A DNA stretch of 8,917 bases from SAR86 cluster bacterium (GCA_013204195.1 JABMOJ010000230.1:1-8917); one strand, 5' to 3'; shown: positions 1-6,660, numbered from the stretch's first letter. A program made the numbers and translations. The notes: generated by a model not told the origin, from the sequence alone.

Positions 1-118
1 CAATGATACAGGGCATGCCTGTTTCCATTAGCGTGGAGCCCTGTGTTCCGCCACTGGCTTCATACAGTTCAACCTGCTTGCGGACCCACTCGATAGTAGG
101 GGGGATGTATTCGGTCAT
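1..118 (-). CDS. Nitroreductase-family deazaflavin-dependent oxidoreductase, N-terminal part
   Basis: Only the first 39 codons lie in the window; the gene continues past position 1. The visible protein starts MTEYIPPTIEWVRKQVELYE and continues with a Gly-Gly-Thr segment (residues 23-25) and a Gly-Met-Pro segment. This resembles the N-terminus of the nitroreductase/quinone-reductase group related to mycobacterial Ddn (PF04075), whose members bind F420 or a similar flavin in a split-barrel fold. The cofactor-binding core is outside the window, so the family call rests on the leader alone. A good ribosome-binding site (AAGGA at 127-131) sits 8 bases before the ATG. The gene follows the membrane protein at 203-736 on the same strand after 84 bases and may share its transcript. 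Whether it uses F420 or FMN cannot be told. Confidence 0.6.
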   Translation of the reverse strand, partial: MTEYIPPTIEWVRKQVELYEASGGTQGSTLMETGMPCII

Positions 119-126
119 AGTCGATT

Positions 127-131
127 TCCTT
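127..131 (-). promoter_or_regulatory. Ribosome-binding site of the deazaflavin-type oxidoreductase
   Basis: On the minus strand this reads AAGGA, 8 bases upstream of the ATG at 118-116. It fixes the start of the partial gene and supports that this short visible stretch is truly coding. Confidence 0.6.
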
Positions 132-202
132 GCGATACAAAAATGAAGATAGCGGACGCTGGCGCTGATAGATGGCAGTATCTGTCATTTTAAGGGCGCT
201 GA

Positions 203-736
203 CTACTGCTCTGATTCGCTAGCGGGGGTCTTTTGCAGAAAGCGGTAGACACCTAAAATGGCAATCGCAAACAGGATATGGACACAGACTACCGGCGGCC
301 AGCCGAATAGATAAATAATGTCATTGGCGAGCCCCCCTTGAAACGGACCGCCGCCAAATGCCAGGCCGCGAGTACCAAAAAAGGTATTCGCCATGGCGGG
401 CAGCGTGAAGCACCAACCGGTGATGAGTGCCGACCAGAACAACAGTAAATATTGTTTTTTAGTGAGCAACATAAACTGTCCGCCGAATGCCAGTGCCATC
501 AGCAGCAGCGCCTGCGTAATCGCTTCCATATGCCCCATACGATAAGCCCGAGAGTCCCCGGGAATCTGCATGTCGATTTGGATCGGCAGCGGCCAAAGAA
601 CAATTTCCTGGAGCAGGTTGAAAAACCAGACCCAGCCGAACAATAGGCCGACGCTAAATAACGCCAAGCCATGTAAGAACAGCAGGGCTTGCATGCGCCG
701 AGTGATGGCATGGTGCTCAGGGATGGGGTGATTCAT
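203..736 (-). CDS. Four-helix membrane protein related to styrene oxide isomerase (StyC)
   Basis: The 177-residue protein has four predicted membrane helices (about 17-37, 71-91, 96-116 and 144-165) and no signal peptide. Its landmarks match StyC of Pseudomonas as I remember that sequence. A Pro-Gly pair (59-60) lies eight residues before a His (H69, like haem-binding H58), a Gly-Trp pair (107-108) lies 39 residues further on, and an Arg-Gly-Leu-x-Phe-Gly segment (123-128) follows, all with the same spacing as StyC. StyC is a haem-b membrane enzyme that rearranges epoxides to aldehydes. The residues I recall as catalytic in StyC (N64, D95, Y103) are replaced here by Q75, T106 and A114, so the chemistry may differ although the haem ligand is kept. 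An AGGAG site (745-749) precedes the ATG by 8 bases. The gene starts 32 bases after the di-iron protein gene, so the two are probably co-transcribed. Confidence 0.65.
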   Translation of the reverse strand: MNHPIPEHHAITRRMQALLFLHGLALFSVGLLFGWVWFFNLLQEIVLWPLPIQIDMQIPGDSRAYRMGHMEAITQALLLMALAFGGQFMLLTKKQYLLLFWSALITGWCFTLPAMANTFFGTRGLAFGGGPFQGGLANDIIYLFGWPPVVCVHILFAIAILGVYRFLQKTPASESEQ

Positions 737-744
737 GTGTTCTA

Positions 745-749
745 CTCCT
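745..749 (-). promoter_or_regulatory. Ribosome-binding site of the StyC-like gene
   Basis: It reads AGGAG on the minus strand, 8 bases before the ATG at 736-734. It lies within the 32-base gap after the upstream gene, which supports co-transcription with separate translation starts. Confidence 0.6.
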
Positions 750-768
750 GAAAGACATCAATGGGCTG

Positions 769-1671
769 CTAGTAGCGAGATAAGTCTGGCATCGGCGAAG
801 ATGCTGACAATTGCAGGGTGTCAAGATTGGCGGTGCCGACCGGATTATGGGCAAACAAGGCGGCCCAATCGCGGCCCCATTGTGGGTCTTTGATTTGAGA
901 CGGATGATAACCCGGTCGCCAGATACGCAACCATTTGGGCGTTAGTTGTTTGAAAATGCGCAACAAAAGTTTGACCATCTGCCACCGGCTGGTACGGTTT
1001 GCCCATAGACCGTCTTCCTTGAGCAATGCCCGATAACCTTGGCCGGTACGCCAGAATATATGGGCTGATGCAGTGACTAGGCCAATCATTCGCCAGAAAT
1101 AGTTGCCGTACAGATGTGCGAAGACGTCGAATGTGACGTTCTTGTGTTCTATTTCTTCGACGAAGTGCCAGAGCACCAATGATGCAACCGCAGGGTCGCT
1201 GCCGCCAAACAAATATTCTCGGTCTTGGATGAGCATTTCTCCAATGGCCAGGGCCATGGATTCAAACCCTTCGGCATAAGCCAGGTTGAAGCGATCGGAG
1301 CAACGACTTTCGAGGGCTTGGTAGTCCTCAGCGAGCCTGGATTCTAACCCAGCGGTACACACATAACCGGCATCAGCCAGGGTGTCGTTGAAGGCTCTAT
1401 GTTTTTTGTAGTGAGTCGCTTCCTGGCGCACATAGAAGTCTAGCTCGGTTTGCAGTGTGGGGTCAGTGATCCTGGGCCTGGCAGCGCGCATGGTGCGGAT
1501 CAGGTAGGGTTCCAGAAATGGCATAGCAAGGGATGCGGCATTCACAACATGAGAAAACTCGGGCTTCGCCTTGTTCCAGTGGTTAGGTGTGCGGGCGAAG
1601 GAAAAGGGCACCTGCCTGACGGTCATTCTGCCATTTAATATCGTCGTCGGACTCATGGGCTCGTTCGTCAT
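769..1671 (-). CDS. Predicted metal-dependent hydrolase (PF10118), ferritin-like di-iron fold
   Basis: The 300-residue protein starts at the Met of MTNEPMSPTT. It carries the carboxylate and histidine pattern of ferritin-like di-iron proteins: Glu54 (FLEPY), E84xxH87 with His91 (QEATHYKKH), Glu134 and Glu137 (AEGFESMA), and EExEH at 172-176 (EEIEHKNVTFDV). The whole matches the family named 'predicted metal-dependent hydrolase' (PF10118), whose true reaction is poorly known; hydrolase or oxygenase chemistry are both possible. A hydrophobic stretch near 192-206 may touch the membrane. The frame stays open back to 1812, but I chose 1671 because AGAGG lies 9 bases before that ATG, the extra 47 residues look unlike the family, and the ATG at 1812 would fall inside the FNR box. 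It is the first gene of a minus-strand set with the StyC-like and deazaflavin-type genes. Confidence 0.75.
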   Translation of the reverse strand: MTNEPMSPTTILNGRMTVRQVPFSFARTPNHWNKAKPEFSHVVNAASLAMPFLEPYLIRTMRAARPRITDPTLQTELDFYVRQEATHYKKHRAFNDTLADAGYVCTAGLESRLAEDYQALESRCSDRFNLAYAEGFESMALAIGEMLIQDREYLFGGSDPAVASLVLWHFVEEIEHKNVTFDVFAHLYGNYFWRMIGLVTASAHIFWRTGQGYRALLKEDGLWANRTSRWQMVKLLLRIFKQLTPKWLRIWRPGYHPSQIKDPQWGRDWAALFAHNPVGTANLDTLQLSASSPMPDLSRY

Positions 1672-1680
1672 GTCAATGCG

Positions 1681-1685
1681 CCTCT
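1681..1685 (-). promoter_or_regulatory. Ribosome-binding site deciding the start of the di-iron protein
   Basis: AGAGG on the minus strand lies 9 bases before the ATG at 1671-1669. No comparable site precedes the longer in-frame start at 1812, so this favours the 300-residue form. Confidence 0.5.
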
Positions 1686-1811
1686 TGATTAAGATCCAAC
1701 ATAGCATTTTTGCGTGAGGAAAGCTGGCTACTCTTGAGCGGTGTAGCCAGTGACTATTCGCCATCCAGTGAAGGCCCCGTGGAACACCTGCTGTCGTCGA
1801 CTCGACAGCCA

Positions 1812-1825
1812 TTGACCTGTATCAA
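1812..1825 (+). promoter_or_regulatory. FNR/Anr-type binding site
   Basis: The sequence TTGAC-CTGT-ATCAA matches the FNR/Anr consensus TTGAT-N4-ATCAA at nine of ten positions. It sits inside a slightly longer perfect inverted repeat (CATTGA, six bases, TCAATG; 1810-1827). Its centre is 71 bases before the uspE-like ATG. It lies between divergent genes and could in principle also affect the minus-strand di-iron gene set, whose start is about 140 bases away. Confidence 0.6.
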
Positions 1826-1847
1826 TGCTGTGCATGGCTAGTTGAAT

Positions 1848-1853
1848 GATAGT
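1848..1853 (+). promoter_or_regulatory. Candidate -10 element of a class II FNR promoter
   Basis: GATAGT matches TATAAT at four of six positions, including the key second A and last T. If the FNR box is centred at -41.5, as in class II activation, transcription starts near 1860 and the -12 to -7 window falls exactly on these six bases. The predicted leader is about 30 bases. No good -35 hexamer is needed in this arrangement and none is seen. Confidence 0.45.
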
Positions 1854-1889
1854 CACAAGCTACATTGATGCCCATAACCAGGTAGCCCT

Positions 1890-2783
1890 ATGCCCAATAT
1901 TTTAGTTGTGATCGATCCTGACGAATCCGAACATTCGGCATTGAATCGTATCAAGGAAATTCCACCCGCCGCAGATGTCAATTATACGGTGGTACTGTAC
2001 CTGAGCCCGGCGCCCGTAATGGCAAAGAAAGCCAGCGCCAGTGTTATATCAACGCGCAAAGAAGCCAAGGCTGCTTGGTTACATGACTTGGTCGCGCCGT
2101 TGCTGGCCGTGGGTTATCGCATTAATGTTGAGGTTGTCGCATTTATTCGCTTGTACGAGGAGATTATTAAAAGCGCGGAAAAAATTGCCGCTGACGTGAT
2201 CTTCAAGCCATTAAGGCAGCACAGTGCACTTAAGCGCGTGTTTTACACATCGACAGATTGGAACCTGATTCGACTTTGTCCGACGCCACTGTTGTTGGTA
2301 AGCGACCAAAGACGAATTCATGGTAAACCCATTGTCGCGGCAATCGATATCAGTGATCGGGATGAGGCCCACCGCCAGTTGAATGCCGACGTGATGGCGC
2401 AGGCGCAAATGCTGGCGCGGATTCTTGAGTCACAAATTCATCTGGTCTACGCGTTTCGACCGGCGGTGGTTACCACTGTGGCTGCTGACCCGCTGGCGTA
2501 CCAGATCACCAGAGATCATTACGACAACGAACATAACCTGCTGGTTGCCCTTGCCGAAGAGCACGGTATTGGGCTCGACAACGTCAGTATGCGTGAAGGC
2601 GCAGCCGATGAGGTGCTGGCGCGCGGTGCTAAGGCGTTGCAAGCGGGCGTGATCGTCTTGGGTACCGTGGCGCGCTCAGGCGCATCGGGGTTGTTTGTCG
2701 GTAATACCGCCGAGGCTGTGTTAGAAATGACTGAAACCGATGTTCTGGTGGTGAAGGGGGCCGGTTTTCAAACACCGGTCTGA
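1890..2783 (+). CDS. uspE: Tandem-domain universal stress protein, UspE-like
   Basis: The 297-residue cytoplasmic protein has two Usp domains, about 2-138 and 146-290. Domain 1 starts MPNILVVIDPDESE and ends STDWNLIRLCPTPLLLV (121-137), closely matching E. coli UspE as I recall it. Domain 2 contains the nucleotide-binding signature GTVARSGASGLFVGNTAE (258-275; the G-x2-G-x9-G-S/T type) and ends with FQTPV, also as in UspE. It lacks the acidic tail of the E. coli protein. Domain 1 has no such signature, which is usual for UspE. UspE-type proteins act in stress survival, motility and adhesion. An FNR/Anr box at class II spacing upstream suggests induction at low oxygen, in line with the Anr-controlled usp genes of Pseudomonas. 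The ribosome site is weak (AGG at 1880-1882). A hairpin with a poor T-tract follows the stop. Confidence 0.85.
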   Translation: MPNILVVIDPDESEHSALNRIKEIPPAADVNYTVVLYLSPAPVMAKKASASVISTRKEAKAAWLHDLVAPLLAVGYRINVEVVAFIRLYEEIIKSAEKIAADVIFKPLRQHSALKRVFYTSTDWNLIRLCPTPLLLVSDQRRIHGKPIVAAIDISDRDEAHRQLNADVMAQAQMLARILESQIHLVYAFRPAVVTTVAADPLAYQITRDHYDNEHNLLVALAEEHGIGLDNVSMREGAADEVLARGAKALQAGVIVLGTVARSGASGLFVGNTAEAVLEMTETDVLVVKGAGFQTPV

Positions 2784-3033
2784 TCCCTCGACCCGCGCTC
2801 GGCGCGAGGTCTGAAATTGGGGCTTTGTCTTGCCTTGCAGCAACTGTTATCTTCTAGTGACACGGGGCGGCACCGAGTTGGGAGCGCCTCTCGGATCGTC
2901 GTTGTGCGCACACTTGCGGGCATTCGTCTTTGGTAGCTGAGGCGCCAAACCCGAATCCAGTTGGCGCGCGTGTCGAGAAGATAACATTAGCTACAGGGGC
3001 ACGATCATCAGCGCACTTAGTCCGAAAATTCTC
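2784..3033. other. Intergenic leader of the GPH transporter with palindromes
   Basis: This 250-base gap contains the hairpin after uspE, a perfect 10-base palindrome TGTGCGCACA (2903-2912), and a GC-rich inverted repeat with seven-base arms GCGCCAA and TTGGCGC around a 12-base loop (2942-2967). I see no convincing -35/-10 pair. The two palindromes could be operator sites or leader structures for the transporter gene. The stretch from about 2998 may partly be coding, because the transporter frame is open back to 2941. Confidence 0.35.
2790..2811 (+). terminator. Possible terminator hairpin after the uspE-like gene
   Basis: The arms GACC-CGCGC and GCGCG-A-GGTC pair over nine base pairs with one bulged A and a TCG loop, starting 7 bases after the stop codon. 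The following sequence (ctgaaattggggctttgtctt) has only scattered T residues, so an intrinsic terminator is plausible but not proved. A second small hairpin (CCGGT/ACCGG, 2761-2778) overlaps the last codons just before it. Confidence 0.3.
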
Positions 3034-4341
3034 ATGGCTTACTCAGGTGTCACCCTGCCCATGGCGGCGATGGGTATGCCCATTGCAGTTTATCTGCCGC
3101 GTTTCTATTCCGAGGGCATGGGTTTATCCCTCGTGACAGTTGGTCTCGTGTTTACCCTGGCGCGGGTCTGGGATGTGATCACTGACCCCATCATGGGCAT
3201 GGTAGTCGACCGCTATGATACGCGCTGGGGCCGTCGCAAGCATTGGATCGCCTTATCCATCCCGATTCTGCTGCTCGCGGTGTATATGGTGTTTATGCCG
3301 AACCGAGAACAGGTGACCGGGGGCTATCTGTTATTCTGGTTGATTGTGCTTTATGTGGGCTACACCATGCTCGCCATCGCTCACCAATCCTGGGGGGCCG
3401 AGTTATCTCATACCTATGATGAACGCTCGCGGCTGTTTGGTTGGCGAGAAATATTTGTGATTGCCGGTATGACCATCGTCCTCGCCTTGCCTGCAGGGCT
3501 CGAGCTGACCGGGTTCAATGACCAGGCCTCGAAAGTGGCGAGTATGGGTTGGTTCTGCCTGATACTGTTTCCGGTGCTGGTCCTACCGACACTGATCATG
3601 GTGCCTGACAGCCATACCAGTACGCAGTCGCATGTTCCCTGGGCCGAGGCGATGCGTATATTGATCAGCAATAAACTGATGTGGCGTCTGTTGCTTGCTG
3701 ATCTCGCTTCGGGTTTCGGTACCGCCGTGTCTGGTGCGCTATATATTTTTGTCGCCAGCGCCTACTTCAAATTACCTGAGCAGGCCAGTATTGCCTTATT
3801 GTTCTATTTTCTGACCAGTTTTCTGGCCATGCCCATGTGGCTTAATCTGGCATATCGCGTCGGTAAAGACACGGCGCTGAAGATCGCCTTAGTGTATGCC
3901 GTAGTGATTAATCTTGGCTTATTACTGGTGGCCGAAGAGGGCAATGTGGCCGTTCTATGGGGCTTTACCATCGCCTTTGGTGTGGCTTTCGGTGCCGCAC
4001 CGACTCTACTACGGTCAATGATGGCCGATCTAACTGACGAGGATACGCTGCGCACCGGGCAACAGCGCGCTGGGTTGTTCTTTGCTTTGCTCACCACAAC
4101 CAATAAGTTAGGCGCGGCACTCGCCGTCGGTGCCAGCTTTGCGATTTTGGAAATTGTCTTCGATTTTGTGCCCGGCGGAGACAATGCTCAATCTGCGCTG
4201 GACGGTTTGTTGGTGACCTACGCCTTAGGTACGGCGGGTGGCTTGTTCATCGCCTTTATCGCGCTGATCGGTTATCCGCTGAACAAGCAAGCCCACGATA
4301 AGATTCGCGCGCAGTTAGATGCAGGCCAAGGTGGTGGATAA
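3034..4341 (+). CDS. GPH/MelB-type cation symporter (MFS_2 family)
   Basis: The 435-residue protein is an integral inner-membrane transporter with about 12 hydrophobic segments. It belongs to the glycoside-pentoside-hexuronide group (PF13347). In helix 2 the segment ARVWDVITDPIMG (43-55) keeps both acidic residues, D47 and D51, that match the cation-binding D55 and D59 of MelB. The loop after it has DTRWGRRKHW (62-71), the group's R-W-G-R-x-K motif. A second conserved region is WGAELSHTYDERSRLFGWRE (120-139). The substrate is unknown; many members in environmental bacteria do not carry sugars. The start is uncertain: no ribosome site precedes this ATG, and the open frame upstream encodes LSPKIL, which resembles the usual leader of the family but has no ATG, GTG or TTG. 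The crotonase gene follows after 78 bases and may be co-transcribed. Confidence 0.8.
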   Translation: MAYSGVTLPMAAMGMPIAVYLPRFYSEGMGLSLVTVGLVFTLARVWDVITDPIMGMVVDRYDTRWGRRKHWIALSIPILLLAVYMVFMPNREQVTGGYLLFWLIVLYVGYTMLAIAHQSWGAELSHTYDERSRLFGWREIFVIAGMTIVLALPAGLELTGFNDQASKVASMGWFCLILFPVLVLPTLIMVPDSHTSTQSHVPWAEAMRILISNKLMWRLLLADLASGFGTAVSGALYIFVASAYFKLPEQASIALLFYFLTSFLAMPMWLNLAYRVGKDTALKIALVYAVVINLGLLLVAEEGNVAVLWGFTIAFGVAFGAAPTLLRSMMADLTDEDTLRTGQQRAGLFFALLTTTNKLGAALAVGASFAILEIVFDFVPGGDNAQSALDGLLVTYALGTAGGLFIAFIALIGYPLNKQAHDKIRAQLDAGQGGG

Positions 4342-4408
4342 CGGTCGATGGCCAACTCACCGGCCTGTTGTGAATGTAGGCTTTGGCGTTGAATCGAAAT
4401 TTATGTGA

Positions 4409-4413
4409 GGAGT
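4409..4413 (+). promoter_or_regulatory. Ribosome-binding site of the crotonase gene
   Basis: AGGAG lies a few bases upstream of the ATG at 4420 in the sequence gtgaggagttaaactATG. It is the strongest plus-strand ribosome site in the window and fixes this start. Confidence 0.6.
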
Positions 4414-4419
4414 TAAACT

Positions 4420-5223
4420 ATGTCTGCTGTCATTTTTGAGCACCACAACCATATCGCGTCCATCACCATCAATCGCCCAGAAGCGCGCAATGCTATGAAT
4501 CCCGAGGTCATGGTGGGACTCTTTGATGCCTTCAGCGAAGTGGAAAACAACCCGGATATCCGCGTGGCCGTCATCACTGGCAGTGGCGACAAGGCCTTCT
4601 GCGCCGGCGCCGATCTGGGCCAGTTGATTCCGCTGATGACCCATTCTCGTGCGCCAGCGAATGAATGGGATGAGCGCTATCTGAATGACGTGTCAAAGCA
4701 GGGCGCCTACTTGATGAACAAGGATACGGTAAAACCGGTGATTGCTGCGATTAACGGTCACGCCATTGCGGGCGGCATGGAGTTGGTGCAGGGCACCGAT
4801 CTTCGCGTCGCGGTACCACAAGCTAAATTCGGCCTGCAAGAAGTTAAGTGGGCGATCTTTCCCGCCGGTGGCTCAACGGTCAAACTGCCACGGCAGATAC
4901 CCTATGCTAAGGCCATGGAGCTAATGCTAACCGGGGATCTTATTTCCGCTGAAGAAGCGCTCGCCTTGGGTTTTTTGAATTATGTGGTGACGCCAGACCA
5001 GCTGATGGCCAAGTCGATGGAGTTGGCCGAGAAGCTTGCGGCCAATGGGCCCATAGCCGTGCAGGCGATTCGAAAGTCAGCACGAACAGTTTGGGGCTAT
5101 CCAGAAATAGAAGCGCTGAAGATGGAGAGCACCTTCTCTGGCCCTGTTTTTAAAACGGAAGACGCCGTCGAGGGGCCGAAGGCTTTTATGGAGAAGCGCG
5201 CACCCGTCTATAAAGGGCGTTGA
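4420..5223 (+). CDS. Enoyl-CoA hydratase/isomerase (crotonase) family protein
   Basis: The 267-residue cytoplasmic protein has the full crotonase domain. The oxyanion-hole segments are DKAFCAGADL (57-66) and GHAIAGGMEL (113-122). Both glutamates that act in hydratases are present: E121 (GGMEL, like E144 of rat enoyl-CoA hydratase) and E141 (GLQEVKW, like E164). Water addition to a trans-2-enoyl-CoA is therefore likely, although isomerase or other crotonase reactions remain possible. The C-terminus has the common EDAVEGPKAFMEKRAPVYKGR pattern split over 247-267, with only small insertions relative to the family. A strong AGGAG site lies 8 bases before the ATG. It sits between a transporter and an esterase on the same strand, which suggests a role in breaking down an imported acyl compound. 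Confidence 0.85.
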   Translation: MSAVIFEHHNHIASITINRPEARNAMNPEVMVGLFDAFSEVENNPDIRVAVITGSGDKAFCAGADLGQLIPLMTHSRAPANEWDERYLNDVSKQGAYLMNKDTVKPVIAAINGHAIAGGMELVQGTDLRVAVPQAKFGLQEVKWAIFPAGGSTVKLPRQIPYAKAMELMLTGDLISAEEALALGFLNYVVTPDQLMAKSMELAEKLAANGPIAVQAIRKSARTVWGYPEIEALKMESTFSGPVFKTEDAVEGPKAFMEKRAPVYKGR

Positions 5224-5314
5224 GGGGGCTTGAACTGAGCTTGCCGGTCAGTCGCTGAAGCGCCACACGCATAGTTCAGGCTCTAGAGGAACTAATGCGA
5301 ACTCATAACGCAGT

Positions 5315-5379
5315 CTCTCAACATAAACTAGGAACACAAGCTAGCAACAGAAACTAACAACAGAAACTAACAACAGAGA
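5315..5379 (+). repeat. Array of 13-base tandem repeats in the esterase leader
   Basis: Five head-to-tail units of 13 bases fill this stretch without gaps. In order they are CTCTCAACATAAA, CTAGGAACACAAG, CTAGCAACAGAAA, CTAACAACAGAAA and CTAACAACAGAGA. The last three differ at only one or two positions; the first two are more decayed. The array ends just before the AAAGG ribosome site and 17 bases before the ATG of the esterase. The A/C-rich top strand should be unstructured in RNA. It could be a set of protein-binding sites, a translation-enhancing leader, or simply slippage-born DNA. Confidence 0.75.
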
Positions 5380-5396
5380 ATAAAAGGTCGAAAACT

Positions 5397-6596
5397 ATGC
5401 CCAGCATCAACCCCGCCATGAGCGACCCCCTTGCCATCAAAGCCGCTGTTTCGGTGCTGAACCAATCGGTGACCAGCGGTGACTTGCGACTGGGTGTCGC
5501 GATGATCGCCAATAGTGATGGCGTTTTATTTCAGCACGCCACAGGCGCCGGCGGTACGCAGGGGCAATCCACCGTCACTACAGACTCGATTCTAGCGATT
5601 GCTTCTATGACCAAGCTCGTCACTACAATCGCCGCCTTGCAGCTAGTTGAGACCGGTGCACTGACGCTGGATGAGCCTATCAGCACCTATTTGCCCGCGC
5701 TCGAGGATCTGCAGGTTTTAGTTGGGTTCAACGGTGATGAACCGATCTATGCGCCGTCGCCCAGAGCGCCCAGTGCGCGTGAATTAATAACCCATACCTC
5801 AGGTTTTGTCTATCCCATGTGGAATGCCAATGCGTTGACCGCCCAAACACTGAAAATCACCCCAGGCCTGGGTGCAGGTCGTGATTCGATTAACGCGCCC
5901 CTGGGTTTTGCACCGGGTACCCACATGGAGTATGGCATCAGTACTGATTGGCTCGGCGTGTTAGTTGAGCAGCTGTCGGGTCAGACTTTGATTGACTATT
6001 TTGATGCGCATATTTTTGCACCCCTCAACATGCAAGATACGTTCTATGATCTGCCTGAAGCGAAGGCCCATCGCGCATTGCCAATGGCATTGCGCACCGC
6101 TGAAGGGTTGGTCGATGCGCCGATTTATCAGCCGAAACCCAGTGAGAAGAAGCCAGGTACATTTTATAGTGGTGGTGGAGGGCTTTTTTCCACCGTACAC
6201 GATTACACGCAAGTGATGCGCGCACTGTTGCGGGGCGGTGAATTGGATGGTCAGAGGGTTTTGCAGGCTGAAACCGTTGATGCCATGTTTGACAATCATA
6301 TTGGTGAGTTGACAGTAGCGCCGCTCGCGACTGAAATTCCGATGCTGACTAACGACATTGATATGGGATTTGGGTCGACTGCAAAATGGGGGTTAGGTTT
6401 CTTGTTGCATACCCAGGGTACAAACAATGGCCGCAGTGCAGGCTCGGCTTCCTGGGGCGGGCTCTTTAATTCGTATTTTTGGATCGATCGAGAACGAGAT
6501 ATGTGCGGCGTTTATGCAACACAACTGTTGCCATTCTTTGATGGCAAAGCGATCGAAACGCTCCAGGCGTTAGAGCGGATCGCCTACGGAAAGTAG
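5397..6596 (+). CDS. Family VIII serine esterase (beta-lactamase fold)
   Basis: The 399-residue protein has the class C beta-lactamase fold (PF00144) with the features of family VIII carboxylesterases such as EstB. The nucleophile motif is S70-M-T-K73 in AIASMTKLVT, with the lysine as base. The tyrosine of the second motif is Y179 in MEYGIS. The third motif is W353-G-G in ASWGGLFNSYFWIDRE, where true beta-lactamases have KTG. These correspond to S75, K78, Y181 and W348 of EstB. It has no signal peptide and probably acts in the cytoplasm on small esters or lactones. Length is normal for the group. The ATG at 5397 has AAAGG 9 bases upstream; the next ATG (5418) has none. A 13-base repeat array fills its leader. 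It follows the crotonase gene after 173 bases and may have its own promoter. Confidence 0.85.
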   Translation: MPSINPAMSDPLAIKAAVSVLNQSVTSGDLRLGVAMIANSDGVLFQHATGAGGTQGQSTVTTDSILAIASMTKLVTTIAALQLVETGALTLDEPISTYLPALEDLQVLVGFNGDEPIYAPSPRAPSARELITHTSGFVYPMWNANALTAQTLKITPGLGAGRDSINAPLGFAPGTHMEYGISTDWLGVLVEQLSGQTLIDYFDAHIFAPLNMQDTFYDLPEAKAHRALPMALRTAEGLVDAPIYQPKPSEKKPGTFYSGGGGLFSTVHDYTQVMRALLRGGELDGQRVLQAETVDAMFDNHIGELTVAPLATEIPMLTNDIDMGFGSTAKWGLGFLLHTQGTNNGRSAGSASWGGLFNSYFWIDRERDMCGVYATQLLPFFDGKAIETLQALERIAYGK

Positions 6597-6627
6597 TTGA
6601 TGGTGTCTGTTGACTGACGATCGCCAG

Positions 6628-6660
6628 ACCGCGAAGCCGGGTGTCAGGTTCGCGGTTTCA
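6628..6660 (+). terminator. Possible terminator between convergent genes
   Basis: Perfect eight-base arms ACCGCGAA (6628-6635) and TTCGCGGT (6649-6656) enclose a 13-base loop, followed on the plus strand by TTCATT. It begins 31 bases after the esterase stop. The downstream arm lies within the last codons of the convergent SelW-like gene. The T-tract is short on the plus strand and absent on the minus strand, so it fits the esterase better than its neighbour. Confidence 0.4.

Noticed and set aside
1672..1812. N-terminal extension of the di-iron protein to the ATG at 1812
   Set aside because: It lacks a clear ribosome site, its residues do not look like the family, and it begins inside the FNR box. 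The ATG at 1671 has AGAGG at good spacing.
3804..4184. Antisense open frame of 126 codons inside the transporter gene
   Set aside because: It is Ser/Ala/Lys-rich, has no recognisable domain, and lies wholly opposite a well-supported membrane protein gene. It is a composition artefact.
5229..5280. Terminator after the crotonase gene from CTTGAAC/GTTCAGG
   Set aside because: The arms are only seven bases with a G-U pair and a 38-base loop, and no T-tract follows.
5315..5379. CRISPR-like array
   Set aside because: The units are 13 bases, directly abutting, with no unique spacers and no cas genes nearby.
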